NCBI RefSeq assembly: GCF_016656965.1
Contig: NZ_CP067977.1
Span: forward strand, 2,566,501-2,630,500
DNA from: Brevundimonas vitisensis
GTDB lineage: Bacteria > Pseudomonadota > Alphaproteobacteria > Caulobacterales > Caulobacteraceae
Direction of reading: 5' to 3'
Length of the DNA stretch: 64,000 nucleotides
Positions 8,399-17,598 of the stretch are shown here, in pieces (within the stretch, counting starts at the first letter, position 1; every line of letters begins with the position of its first letter). The notes under the pieces were generated by a model. The model saw only the letters and a program-made list of their open reading frames with translations, searched no databases and was not told where the DNA came from. Made by a program: the position numbers and the translations under genes.

Positions 8399-9865
8399 TT
8401 AGCGGGACGGATCGACCTTGGCCAGTGAATGCGGCGTGTCCATTCGCCTTGCCGCCGAACCGGGCGCAGTGCGTCCCAGTTCAAGGAGGGCGCAGCAAAG
8501 CGCGAACAGCACCGAAATGGTGAGTGTACGGAGCGGATAGTCCGCCCCCGAATGCAGCAGGATCACCAGGACGGCGGTGCCACCGGCGCGGGCCAGGTCG
8601 CCAGTGCCGCCAGCGGGGGCGGTCCACGCGGCCCAGGTACGCTTGGCGAACCACACCAGAAATCCGGCCAAGGCCGCCATACCGAGCCAGCCGGTCTCCA
8701 GCAGGATTTCAAGGTAATCGTTGTGCGCCTGGTTGAAATAGGTCCCGTCGAGGCGCTGCAGCGGCTCGAAGGATCGATAGACCGGATCGAATGATCCCAG
8801 ACCCGAACCGACCGGCAGATAGGCCTCGGCCGCCTGGATCACGGTGGGCCAGTCCTCGAACCGGCCCTCTGGTGCCCCGCCCGTATCGAAAGCAGCCATG
8901 ATCGGCACAATGGCAAAGATGCCCAGGGCCAGGACGGCTGCGGCACCTGCGGCCGTCAGGGCCAGAAGCACCGGGCTGGGACGCCCCCGGCCCGAGCTTA
9001 CCCACGCGGCCAGCAGCCCCAGTGCCATGGCGATGGGCAGCAGCAGAATGCCGGCGCGTGACCGCACGGCCCCCAGGGCAATCACCATCAGCACGACATA
9101 GAGAAGGCCCAGCCACACGGCCGGCGGTATGCGGCCCTGCGGCTGCCCGCGCCGCTGCGACTGACGAAAGGCCGCAGCCGCGAGCACGGCTGCCAGGGGC
9201 AGGGTCGCGGCGCAGTAGGTGGCCAGATGGTTGCGGTTGGCGAACAGGCCGGAAATGACCTCGCTGCTGGTCCAGTTCCAGGGATAGAGGGCGCGAGCCC
9301 CGCCGGTGGCACCCTGCAGCGCCGCCAGAACAATGCCCGCCACGCTGCCCGCCAGCACGATCCAGATCAGACGTTGCCGCCAGACCGGATCAAGGGTCAG
9401 CACGGCCAAGAACATGGCCGCCGGAGGCAGCACTCCCAGGAAGGCGGCCCAGGTCTGATCCGGTGTCAGCGAAAGCGGTGACCAGCCGGGTGTGAGCCCC
9501 GTCAGTTCCAGCGCCAGCACAGCCGAATCCCGTCCGGGCAAGCCGGTCCAGACGGACGGCGGCAGTGGAATCAGCTGGATCAGGGGAATGGCCAGGGCAG
9601 CGCACAGAAGGGCGACCGAGAACCGGTGCTGCGACCAGAGGCCGGTCTTCACGAAGGTCTCTATGGCCATGACCAGAGCGGGCAGGGCGGCCAGCTGAAT
9701 CAGGGCAATCCGCAACGCATTGGTGCGGCTTGCGCCGCCGAACAGAATGGCCATGGCCAGCAGGACCAAGGTCGCCAGGGCAGCCCAGGGCAGGGCGGCC
9801 CCCGACGCAACCGTGCGTGATCGCGGTGCCGATCGCACCCGGCCGCGGGATGGGCTCATACTCAT
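8399..9865 (-). CDS. O-antigen ligase/polymerase family membrane protein (Wzy/ExoQ-like)
   Basis: A 488-residue polytopic protein with about eleven predicted membrane segments and a large periplasmic loop late in the chain containing YLPVGSGLGSFDPVYRSFEP and an HNDYLEILLETG motif, the signature of the O-antigen ligase (Wzy_C) family. It probably polymerises repeat units in the periplasm. The start ATG at 9865-9863 overlaps the galE stop as ATGA, giving translational coupling; another ATG two codons later is less likely. A second polymerase-like gene lies at 17599-18996. Confidence 0.88.
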   Translation of the reverse strand: MSMSPSRGRVRSAPRSRTVASGAALPWAALATLVLLAMAILFGGASRTNALRIALIQLAALPALVMAIETFVKTGLWSQHRFSVALLCAALAIPLIQLIPLPPSVWTGLPGRDSAVLALELTGLTPGWSPLSLTPDQTWAAFLGVLPPAAMFLAVLTLDPVWRQRLIWIVLAGSVAGIVLAALQGATGGARALYPWNWTSSEVISGLFANRNHLATYCAATLPLAAVLAAAAFRQSQRRGQPQGRIPPAVWLGLLYVVLMVIALGAVRSRAGILLLPIAMALGLLAAWVSSGRGRPSPVLLALTAAGAAAVLALGIFAIVPIMAAFDTGGAPEGRFEDWPTVIQAAEAYLPVGSGLGSFDPVYRSFEPLQRLDGTYFNQAHNDYLEILLETGWLGMAALAGFLVWFAKRTWAAWTAPAGGTGDLARAGGTAVLVILLHSGADYPLRTLTISVLFALCCALLELGRTAPGSAARRMDTPHSLAKVDPSR

Positions 9866-10896
9866 GCCGGAAGCCGGTCCTTGGATGCGCTGGCCGCGCG
9901 ATCCCGCTCGGCGGTGTGCCAGGCCAGGGCGCTGGCGACGATGTCGTGCAGGCTGCGCTGTGGCTTCCAGCCCAGAACGGTCTCGCACCGTGTCCCATTG
10001 GCAACCAGCATGGGCGCATCGCCTTGGCGGCGTCCGACCACTTCGACCGGAAACGGCTTGCCCGTCACGGCTTCGACCGCAGTCAGCAGTTCGCGCACCG
10101 AGGTGCCGTTGCCAGTGCCCAGGTTGAAGCTGGTGGTGACCCCGCCCTCCAGCAGATACCGCAGGGCGCGAACATGGGCGTCAGCCAGATCGCTGACGTG
10201 GACATAGTCCCGGATGGCGGTGCCGTCCCGGGTGTCATAGTCGTCGCCGAACAGCTTGAAGCCGGATCGTTGTCCCAGCACCGCCTGCAAGGCCAGGGGA
10301 ATGGCGTGGGTCTCTGGCTCGTGTCGTTCGCCGATACGGCCCTGTTCGTCCGCGCCCGCCGCATTGAAGTAGCGCAGCGAAACCGACCGCAGGCCGGAAT
10401 AGCGCTCATAGTCGGCCAGCATCTGCTCGACGATCAGCTTGCTGCGTCCATAGGGATTGAGAGGCTGCTGGGGATGGTCCTCGCCCATCGGCATCTGGAC
10501 CGGAGCGCCGAAGGTCGCACAGGTGGACGAAAACACCATCGCCCCGATACCGGCAGCGCGAGCCGCCTCGATCAGGGTGATCGTGCCCCCGACGTTGTTG
10601 TCATAGAAGCGACCGGGGTGAAGCACCGATTCCCCGACCTCGATAAGGGCGGCGAAATGCAGGATGGCCAGCGGCTTGTGGGCGGCCAGAACCTGATCCA
10701 ATCGTTCGCGATCGCGAATGTCGCCGACCTCGAGCGGCCCCCATTGAACGAAGGCGGCGTGGCCATTGGTCAGGTTGTCATAGACGACGGGTCGAAAACC
10801 GGCCTCATGCAGGGCCAGACAGACGTGTGAGCCAACATAGCCAGCGCCGCCGGTCACCAGCACAACTGGGCCAACAACCGGGCCTGCTTCAGTCAT
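9862..10896 (-). CDS. galE: UDP-glucose 4-epimerase
   Basis: A 344-residue extended SDR that interconverts UDP-glucose and UDP-galactose. It has the NAD-binding motif GGAGYVGSH (residues 16-24), the SST motif in FSSTCATFG, the catalytic YGRSK with Tyr149, and RYFNAAGAD. Length and motif spacing match GalE closely. It is 28 nt downstream of the phosphoglycosyl transferase gene and overlaps the following gene by 4 nt. UDP-GlcNAc epimerase activity cannot be excluded from sequence alone. Confidence 0.93.
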   Translation of the reverse strand: MTEAGPVVGPVVLVTGGAGYVGSHVCLALHEAGFRPVVYDNLTNGHAAFVQWGPLEVGDIRDRERLDQVLAAHKPLAILHFAALIEVGESVLHPGRFYDNNVGGTITLIEAARAAGIGAMVFSSTCATFGAPVQMPMGEDHPQQPLNPYGRSKLIVEQMLADYERYSGLRSVSLRYFNAAGADEQGRIGERHEPETHAIPLALQAVLGQRSGFKLFGDDYDTRDGTAIRDYVHVSDLADAHVRALRYLLEGGVTTSFNLGTGNGTSVRELLTAVEAVTGKPFPVEVVGRRQGDAPMLVANGTRCETVLGWKPQRSLHDIVASALAWHTAERDRAASASKDRLPA

Positions 10897-10924
10897 CCGT
10901 CGCTCCCAGAGCCGAGCCAGGCGT

Positions 10925-11602
10925 TCAATAGACGCCGTTGCGGCTGAACACGGCGGGAACAGTCAGGATCAGGATCGTCAGATACAGGCTGACCGACTGC
11001 GATCGGACGAAGGCGACATCCAGGGCGACGCGGCGGCGATAGCTGACGTCATTGCGGCCCATCACCTGCCATAGGCCGGTAATGCCGGGGCGGACGGCGC
11101 AATACTCGCGGAAATAGCGGCCATAGCGAAGCGCTTCGGCCTGAACCACCGGCCGCGGTCCGACCAGAGACATCTCGCCGCGCAGAACATTGATCAGCTG
11201 CGGCAGCTCGTCGATGCTCGACTTGCGCAGGAAATGGCCCAGCCAGGTGATGCGGGGGTCATTGCGCAGCTTGTGGTCAGCTTCCCACTCGGCGCGGGCA
11301 GCCGGATCGCGAGCCAGAAGGGCTGCCAGCCTCTGTTCGGCATTGACGACCATGCTGCGGAATTTCCAGCACCGGAACAGTCGGCCGTCGCGCCCGATGC
11401 GCATGTGGCCGAACAGGATAGGGCCCCCGTCCTGAAGCTTGATGGCCACCGCGACGATCACTGCAAACGGCAGAAGGATGGCCAGTGCCACCAGGCACAC
11501 GACGACGTCGATCGCGCGCGTCACGCGATCGGCCGAAGTCGCGACAGCGCGGCTGCTGCGTGCAGGCGAAACCCCCTCCATGATCGCGTCAGCCGTCACC
11601 AT
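10925..11602 (-). CDS. Undecaprenyl-phosphate sugar phosphotransferase (WbaP/ExoY/PssY-like)
   Basis: A 225-residue monotopic phosphoglycosyl transferase, the initiating enzyme that moves a sugar-1-phosphate onto undecaprenyl phosphate. It has one hydrophobic N-terminal segment (about residues 27-55) and the compact catalytic domain with KFRSM, SSIDELPQL, GEMSLVGPRP and RPGITGLWQV. It lacks the extra N-terminal membrane domain of full-length WbaP, like ExoY. The ATG at 11602 is chosen because AAGGG lies seven bases upstream; an upstream start adds 14 residues. It begins the galE-wzy-ugd operon. Confidence 0.92.
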   Translation of the reverse strand: MVTADAIMEGVSPARSSRAVATSADRVTRAIDVVVCLVALAILLPFAVIVAVAIKLQDGGPILFGHMRIGRDGRLFRCWKFRSMVVNAEQRLAALLARDPAARAEWEADHKLRNDPRITWLGHFLRKSSIDELPQLINVLRGEMSLVGPRPVVQAEALRYGRYFREYCAVRPGITGLWQVMGRNDVSYRRRVALDVAFVRSQSVSLYLTILILTVPAVFSRNGVY

Positions 11603-11674
11603 GATCGACCCTTGATAAAATCCCGAGACAACTACTTCTCGCACCTGCGAGATAGCGTCAACTATCCCTTTGTG

Positions 11675-11690
11675 AACCTTTGACGAAGGT
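11675..11690. promoter_or_regulatory. Inverted motif AACCTT-N4-GAAGGT upstream of the phosphoglycosyl transferase operon
   Basis: AACCTT (11675-11680) and GAAGGT (11685-11690) are separated by TGAC and form a partial inverted repeat (ACCTT-N5-AAGGT) about 73 nt upstream of the operon start. The same AACCTT-N4-GAAGGT pattern recurs at 54610-54625. It could be an operator; its binding protein is unknown. Confidence 0.35.
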
Positions 11691-11692
11691 CC

Positions 11693-11708
11693 GTTCCGTA
11701 AACGGAAC
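11693..11708. promoter_or_regulatory. Perfect palindrome GTTCCGT-AA-ACGGAAC
   Basis: Two perfect 7-bp arms with a 2-bp centre lie 90 nt upstream of the phosphoglycosyl transferase start, just beyond the motif at 11675. Dimeric repressor operators often look like this. It lies in the only sizeable gap (11603-11847) before the galE-wzy-ugd operon. Confidence 0.45.
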
Positions 11709-11847
11709 AGGGCGGCCCATCTCCAAGTAATTTACCAGCAGCGAAGTCAAAAGGCGAATCGCTGTCAGAAATGATCAGTTTTCACCGTGTCTCTGGCGAG
11801 CGCGCGAGCACCGCGTGTCTTTGATCACCTGGCGCCCACTGTCGTCG

Positions 11848-13989
11848 TCACGACGCCGCCAGGCTGGAACCCTGACCGTGGGCGAAGGCCATCATGATGT
11901 GATAGAAGGAACTGGCCGGTGCCGCTTCGGCAATGAAGCTGCCGTCGGGCTGAAGCCGGTCGTGCCAGCGTCCATCGACGGTCAGATAAAGACGCAGCGC
12001 CCGTTCTGCCCGTTTTATGTCGTGGCCACGGCCAAGCAGCGTTGCTGCTTTCAGCCACTCGGTCTGGGGCCACAACCGCGCCTCGGCAGAGCGAACTGAG
12101 CCGTCCGTGTTCAGGGCGTTCATAGCGACCCCCCGACGCGGGCAGATTCCGTCCATGCCGAAGTCATAGAGGCGAACGGCGGCTTCGCGCGCCCGCCGAT
12201 AGCCGCGCCTTGATCCGTAAGTCTCAAGAAGCCAAGCCCATTCGAACTGGTGGCCCGGCTCGACCAGATCGCCGTCCGCACCTGGGGCCGGGCCCCAATC
12301 GGCCGAGAAAAACTCGCGCAGAAACCGGCCGCTCTGATCGACAAACAGATCGAGCGCCTTGTCGACGATCCGGTCTGCCAGCGCCCGCCACTGATCATCG
12401 CCCTGATCTTCCCAGGCCAGGCACGCCTCCAGCAGATGCATATGGGCATTCGCCTGATAGGGATGCGGGCCCGCCTCCTGAAACAGGCCGTTGGGAAGGG
12501 CTGCAGACAGCAGCGACTCGCGCAGCCGCAGAGCGGGTCTTTCCAGATCCGGAATACCGGCACGCCTTGCCGTCGCCAGCGCGAACAGAACAAAGGCCTG
12601 ATCATAGATCATGGCCGTGTCATCCAGAGGCGCGCCTGACCCATCCAGCAAGGTGCGGCAAAGTCCGTCGTCGCGGATATAGTCCGCCATCAGCCGCGAA
12701 AGCCCGCGCTCAACGCAGGATCGCCAGGGTCCTTCCCAGCCGGACAACCCCGCCTGGGCATAGACATAGATCTGCCGGGCCTGGACGCGCGCCCGGCGCC
12801 GGTCCTGAATCCGGCCGCCCTGTTCAGTCAGAGCTTCGACAAAGGCCCCGTCGTCGCGTTGACCCAGGGTGGCCCAAAGCGGCAGGGCGCGAAGGGTCAG
12901 CCAGGGGGCGAAAGACGGCAGCGGGTCGTCTGAAGCCACGCTCACTGGCAAATCCAGATGTGACGGCGACGCGAGCCCGACCTGTTTTACGGCGTCTTTG
13001 ACGGTCTGCGCCCGGCTCAGGGCGCAGACCAGGACGGCATCCGGCTCTACAATCACGGCCACGTCCGGCACGCCGACTACGGCCACCATGGTGCCCTCGG
13101 GGGCGCGCACCAGACTGTTGGGCGCATCAATCCGGACGGCCTGGCCAAGGTCGCCCCGCCCCGTCTCGGCCACGCTGTCCCAGGCCCCGACATCCGACCA
13201 GTCAAAATCGACCGCCAGAACCGCCGCGCGGCGGGTCTTTTCCATCACGGCATAGTCGATGGACACGGCGGGGGCTCGCGCGAAATCGGCGCCCAGGACA
13301 CGGACGTCATCGCCGGTCGCAGCCTGGCTGGCCGCGCGAACGGCACTGAGAATATCGGGGACCTCGGCCTCTACTTCGTCCAGCAGTGTCCGGGCCCGGA
13401 CGATGAAGTTGCCGCTGTTCCAGAGATAGCCAGCGTCGATATAGGTCTGGGCCGTCGCACTGTCCGGTTTTTCGACAAAGGCCTCTACCCGCGACAGGCC
13501 CGCCCCGGTCGGTCGGATATAGCCATAGGCCGGAGAGGGATGCAGCGGCCGGATCCCCAGGGTGACGATATCGCCGTTGCCCGCGGCCGCAGCCGCGAGC
13601 CGCGCCGCATCCTGAAAGGCGGTGTGATCAGGTATGAAATGGTCAGAGGCGACGAACAGGTTGATGGCTTCGGGATCACGCGACGCGGACCAGACTGCCG
13701 CCGCGACCATCGCCGCTGCCGAATCCCGAGCGACCGGCTCCAGCAGCACGAGAGCATCGACGCCCAATTCAGCCAGTTGGTCACGGATCAGGCTGGCATG
13801 GCGCACGCCGCCGACGATGATCAGCCGTCCGCCGCCCTCGGCCAGCGGAGCGACGCGAAGGACCGTATCCTGGAATAGCGAACGGTCGCCCGTCAGCCGC
13901 AGGAACTGTTTGGGATAGGAGGGGCGTGATGCTGGCCAAAGGCGCGTTCCCGCGCCGCCGCACATGATCACGGGATAAAGCGTCGTCAT
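11848..13989 (-). CDS. Mannose-1-phosphate guanylyltransferase fused to an AGE-family epimerase/isomerase domain
   Basis: A 713-residue protein. Residues 1 to about 350 are a GMP nucleotidyltransferase with the pyrophosphorylase signature [13 protein letters not shown] (9-21), followed by SYPKQFL, FVEKPD and a SDVGAWDS segment, forming GDP-mannose. Residues about 353-713 are an all-alpha AGE-type barrel ([51 protein letters not shown]), a family that includes N-acylglucosamine 2-epimerase and mannose isomerases. The usual bifunctional ManC/AlgA has a cupin phosphomannose isomerase at the C-terminus; here that is replaced by the AGE domain, so the second half may supply mannose or its phosphate. 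The ATG at 13989 directly precedes the GMP fold. Confidence 0.88.
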   Translation of the reverse strand: MTTLYPVIMCGGAGTRLWPASRPSYPKQFLRLTGDRSLFQDTVLRVAPLAEGGGRLIIVGGVRHASLIRDQLAELGVDALVLLEPVARDSAAAMVAAAVWSASRDPEAINLFVASDHFIPDHTAFQDAARLAAAAAGNGDIVTLGIRPLHPSPAYGYIRPTGAGLSRVEAFVEKPDSATAQTYIDAGYLWNSGNFIVRARTLLDEVEAEVPDILSAVRAASQAATGDDVRVLGADFARAPAVSIDYAVMEKTRRAAVLAVDFDWSDVGAWDSVAETGRGDLGQAVRIDAPNSLVRAPEGTMVAVVGVPDVAVIVEPDAVLVCALSRAQTVKDAVKQVGLASPSHLDLPVSVASDDPLPSFAPWLTLRALPLWATLGQRDDGAFVEALTEQGGRIQDRRRARVQARQIYVYAQAGLSGWEGPWRSCVERGLSRLMADYIRDDGLCRTLLDGSGAPLDDTAMIYDQAFVLFALATARRAGIPDLERPALRLRESLLSAALPNGLFQEAGPHPYQANAHMHLLEACLAWEDQGDDQWRALADRIVDKALDLFVDQSGRFLREFFSADWGPAPGADGDLVEPGHQFEWAWLLETYGSRRGYRRAREAAVRLYDFGMDGICPRRGVAMNALNTDGSVRSAEARLWPQTEWLKAATLLGRGHDIKRAERALRLYLTVDGRWHDRLQPDGSFIAEAAPASSFYHIMMAFAHGQGSSLAAS

Positions 13990-14177
13990 CCGATCCCTGT
14001 TTGCCGCTGCCCCCCGGGCGGTCAGCGACTGATACAGCATCCAACCGCCAGTCCAAGGTCGTTTCGCGGTGCAACAGTCAACCGGCCCGTGCAAATGCTT
14101 GTTATCGAGCGGCGGCCCCGTTAACCGGTCGGCATCATTCTTGCCATCGACAGCCTTTCCCGGAGACCGCCACAGCC

Positions 14178-15176
14178 ATGCGATTCCTGATCACCGGCAG
14201 CGCGGGTTTCATCGGCTTTCATCTGGCACGGCGGCTGTTGGCGGACGGCCATCAGGTCGCCGGGGTGGACAACTTCTCATCCTACTATGACCCTGAGCTG
14301 AAAGAGGCGCGCAATGCCCAGCTCGAACGCCACCACAACGCGTTCAAGGTTCATCGCCTGGACCTGCAGGATGGCTCAGCCCTGACCAGGGCCTGGGAGG
14401 AGGCGCGTCCGGACGTCGTCGTCCATTTGGCCGCGCAGGCGGGCGTCCGCTACAGCATCGACCACCCGGACAGCTATGTCGGGTCCAACCTGATCGGCAC
14501 ATACAACATCCTGGAAGCCGCCCGTCGCTTCAAACCCCGCCACCTGCTGGCCGCCTCGACCAGCTCTGTCTATGGCGCAAACACCGAAATGCCGTTCCGC
14601 GAGACCGACCGGGCCGTTCACCCGGTATCACTCTATGCGGCGACCAAGGGCGCGACGGAGTTGATGGGGCACAGCTACAGCCATCTGTTCGGCATCCCGA
14701 CGACCTTCTTCCGCTTCTTCACGGTCTATGGCCCGTGGGGACGGCCTGACATGGCGCTGTTCAAGTTCACGCGCGCTATTCTGGCTGGCGAGCCGATCGA
14801 GGTTTACGGCGAAGGAAAGATGTCCCGCGACTTCACCTATGTCGACGATCTGATCGAGGGCATCGTGCGGCTGGCCGAGGCTGTCCCTCAGTCGGCAGCG
14901 GCAGAGGGCGACACCCTGTCGCCCGTGGCTCCGTTCCGGGTGGTCAACATCGGCGGCGGCACCCCCAGCGGCCTGATGGACTATATTGCGGAGCTGGAGC
15001 GAGCCCTGGGCCGTGAGGCGATCAAGACGTTCCTGCCCATGCAGGACGGCGACGTCACCGCCACCTTCGCCTCCGCCGATCTGCTGGAAAACATCACGGG
15101 CTACCGACCGATGACGCCGATCAGTGTGGGGGTGCCGGCCTTTGTCGACTGGTACCGGGACCACTACGGCATCTGA
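14178..15176 (+). CDS. UDP-glucuronate 4-epimerase
   Basis: A 332-residue extended SDR with GSAGFIGFH near the N-terminus, the family segment [31 protein letters not shown] and the catalytic YAATKGATE. These match UDP-glucuronate 4-epimerases such as LpsL/Cap1J, which make UDP-galacturonate from UDP-glucuronate. It is the only plus-strand gene in the first 30 kb and is divergent from the GMP-AGE gene across a 188-bp gap. It converges with the glycosyltransferase gene at 15183 with 6 nt between the stops. Confidence 0.92.
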   Translation: MRFLITGSAGFIGFHLARRLLADGHQVAGVDNFSSYYDPELKEARNAQLERHHNAFKVHRLDLQDGSALTRAWEEARPDVVVHLAAQAGVRYSIDHPDSYVGSNLIGTYNILEAARRFKPRHLLAASTSSVYGANTEMPFRETDRAVHPVSLYAATKGATELMGHSYSHLFGIPTTFFRFFTVYGPWGRPDMALFKFTRAILAGEPIEVYGEGKMSRDFTYVDDLIEGIVRLAEAVPQSAAAEGDTLSPVAPFRVVNIGGGTPSGLMDYIAELERALGREAIKTFLPMQDGDVTATFASADLLENITGYRPMTPISVGVPAFVDWYRDHYGI

Positions 15177-15182
15177 GGCCGG

Positions 15183-16412
15183 TCAGAGGCGGGCGAGGGC
15201 CCGGCGATAGACGGCTTCCAGCCCGTCGACGTGCCGATCCAGGCTCGGCGGCGCGGCCCAGAACTGGTCATAGGCGGCTTGTCCCATCTGGCGCACCAGG
15301 GTGTCGTCCGATGCCAGGGTCGTCAGGGCCCGCTTCAGATCCTCGACGTCGCCATTGCGGAAGACCAGACCGGTCACGCCATCCTGGGTCGCCGCCCCCG
15401 GCGCGGTATCGGAACTGGTGATGACGGGCAGGCCGGCGGCAAAGGCTTCGGGCACCACCATCCCTTGCGTCTCGCGCCAGGTGGACGGCATGACCACGGC
15501 CCGCCCAGCCCGCATCCGGGCACGCACCTGATCGCCGGGCAACCATCCGGTCAGGACCGCCGCCGGATTGATGCGGCGAATGTCGGCCTCCAGTTCGCCT
15601 TCGCCGACGAAGACGATCGGCAGGTTGGCCTCCGCCGTCGCCTGGGCCAGCAGCAATACGCCCTTCTCGGCCGAGAACCGGCCAACATAGACGAAGCCCC
15701 GGTTCGCCGCCGGATCAGCGGGCCCCTCGTTCACCGCCTCGATCGGATTGTCGACGACGGTGGTGCGCAGGGACCGGGGCAACAGCGGCCGCAGGATGTC
15801 ATGGGAATAGGCCGAGACGCAGATGGCCGTGTCCAGGCGGTGCGCCGCCCGTGCGACGTGCTCCAGACTGACCTGGCGGGCGATGCGCCACAGCTTGTGA
15901 TGATACCGGCGCGAGTCGCAGTTGGTGGTCAGACAGGGCACGGACATCGGCTCCAGCGTACAGGGCCGTCCCGTCGGAAAGATGTGCAACGCCGCATTGG
16001 GGCAGGCCAGGCCATAGTCGTGCAGGGTCGCAATCACCGGATGACCGGCACGCCCGGCCGCCGCAAAGACGCTGGGCGACAAAGCCTTAGACCAGCTGTG
16101 GACATGCACGATGGTCCGCCCCGCCGGTCGGTTGGCCAGCAGCTGCGTCAGCTCCCGTTCGGACTGGGTGTTCCACAGCCCCTGTATGGCCACCGCACCG
16201 CGCGCGCCGGTGGCCAGGTCCTTCTGACCCAGGACTTCAGCCCTTACGCCGGCGAGGGCCAGATCGTCGGACGGCGGGCCCATGGCCGCCATGACCGTCA
16301 CCTCATGCCCGCGGGCGGCCAGACCCTTGGCCGATTCCAGCGCGACCTTGGAGGCCCCTCCAGCCGGATAGGCCCGGTCGTTGACGACGACGACGTGCAA
16401 AGGCTCGGTCAT
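15183..16412 (-). CDS. Glycosyltransferase family 4 protein
   Basis: A 409-residue GT-B fold glycosyltransferase. The N-terminal half has a GGASKVALESAKGLAARGHE segment typical of GT4 acceptor domains; the C-terminal half has VYVGRFSAEKGV, PSTWRETQGMVVPEAFAAGLPVITS, the E(x7)E-type nucleotide-sugar site. It should add one sugar to the lipid-linked repeat unit on the cytoplasmic face of the membrane. The start ATG at 16412 overlaps the upstream glycosyltransferase stop (ATGA). Donor and acceptor cannot be told from sequence. Confidence 0.88.
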   Translation of the reverse strand: MTEPLHVVVVNDRAYPAGGASKVALESAKGLAARGHEVTVMAAMGPPSDDLALAGVRAEVLGQKDLATGARGAVAIQGLWNTQSERELTQLLANRPAGRTIVHVHSWSKALSPSVFAAAGRAGHPVIATLHDYGLACPNAALHIFPTGRPCTLEPMSVPCLTTNCDSRRYHHKLWRIARQVSLEHVARAAHRLDTAICVSAYSHDILRPLLPRSLRTTVVDNPIEAVNEGPADPAANRGFVYVGRFSAEKGVLLLAQATAEANLPIVFVGEGELEADIRRINPAAVLTGWLPGDQVRARMRAGRAVVMPSTWRETQGMVVPEAFAAGLPVITSSDTAPGAATQDGVTGLVFRNGDVEDLKRALTTLASDDTLVRQMGQAAYDQFWAAPPSLDRHVDGLEAVYRRALARL

Positions 16413-17530
16413 GCGCCCAGGATCTCGGCATAGACCTCGCGCGTGCGGCGGCCGCATTCGGCCCAGCTGAACCGCCGCGCCTGGTCCACGCCGGCCGCGC
16501 GCAGAGCCTTCATCTGCGCTTCGTCCGTGGCTGCCGAAAGCATGGCCTGGGCAATGTCGCGCACGTTCGTGGGGTCGACCAGCAGGGCCGCATCGCCCGC
16601 AACCTCGGTCAAGGGGGCCTGATTGGAGGTGATGACGGGACAGCCTGCGGCCATGGCCTCCAGCACCGGCAAACCGAACCCTTCGTATAGCGACGGATAG
16701 ACGAAGGCCGAGGCCCGCCCATACAGGGCCTTCAGGGCCGCGTCGGACACATAGCCCAGGTTGACGATGCGATCGCGCAGCGGACCCTGGCTGACCGCCG
16801 CCATCTCGGGCGAGGCGTCCCAGCCGGGCGCGCCGGTCATGACCAGCCGGTGCGGAATACGGTCTGCCACTTCGGCAAAGGCCTCCAGCACCCGCAGCAG
16901 GTTCTTGCGCGGACTGATGGAGCCGGTGAACAGGAAGAAGGGCGTGTCGGTGACGGTGGCAGGCAGCGCCGCAATGTCTGCGGCCGTGGCGGGGAGGAAG
17001 AACTCCTCGCCGACGCCCTCGTGGATGACCCGCACCCGTTCGGCCCCGCGCCCGCCGGTAATGCCCAGAAACTCATCGGCCGTGGCCTGGGACACGCAGA
17101 TGATGGCGGCGGCGCGGTCGACGGCGGCGGCGACGCAGCGCTTCAACAGCCAGGGCCGCGCCTTGCCGAACCAGGCCGGATGGGTCAGCACGCCCAGATC
17201 GTGGAAGGTGATGACCCAGGGCTTGTTCGTCGCCAGCGGATAGTCGGTATCCAGGGCATGTACCAGATCGACGTCCGGGGCCCAGCGCTCGATCGGCGGC
17301 CAGGGCACCAGGCTCCACGTCCCGGCCAGAAGCTTGCGGTCGATCGGAAGGCGACGAAAGCCGGTGGCCCTCAGCCAGTCGGGTTCCTCATCGCCATAGG
17401 CCGACACCGCCGACATCGGCGTGGTGCGGACCCCGGCGGCGCTAAGGGATCCGTGGATCTCATGCGAATAACGGCTGAGCCCAAACCGCGTCTCGCGCGC
17501 GAAGGTGTCGGTCAGCAGGCCGATGTGCAT
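16409..17530 (-). CDS. Glycosyltransferase family 4 protein (mannosyltransferase-like)
   Basis: A 373-residue GT-B protein with DTFARETRFGLSRYSHEI at the N-terminus, VITFHDLGVLTHP, IICVSQATADEFL, FLFTGSISPRKNL and YPSLYEGFGLPVLEAMAAGCPVITS in the donor-binding domain. The pattern is that of GT4 mannosyltransferases (MtfB/WbaZ-like); GDP-mannose is available from the GMP-AGE protein. The start at 17530 is the ATG before the first beta strand; a long upstream extension has no GT features. It is followed by the glycosyltransferase at 15183 with a 4-nt overlap. Confidence 0.88.
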   Translation of the reverse strand: MHIGLLTDTFARETRFGLSRYSHEIHGSLSAAGVRTTPMSAVSAYGDEEPDWLRATGFRRLPIDRKLLAGTWSLVPWPPIERWAPDVDLVHALDTDYPLATNKPWVITFHDLGVLTHPAWFGKARPWLLKRCVAAAVDRAAAIICVSQATADEFLGITGGRGAERVRVIHEGVGEEFFLPATAADIAALPATVTDTPFFLFTGSISPRKNLLRVLEAFAEVADRIPHRLVMTGAPGWDASPEMAAVSQGPLRDRIVNLGYVSDAALKALYGRASAFVYPSLYEGFGLPVLEAMAAGCPVITSNQAPLTEVAGDAALLVDPTNVRDIAQAMLSAATDEAQMKALRAAGVDQARRFSWAECGRRTREVYAEILGA

Positions 17531-17598
17531 CAGTTTGAACCGTTGGCGCGACAGCGAAAGGGGAGGAGGACAAACGAAGGAACAAGGGAACGAAAGCG

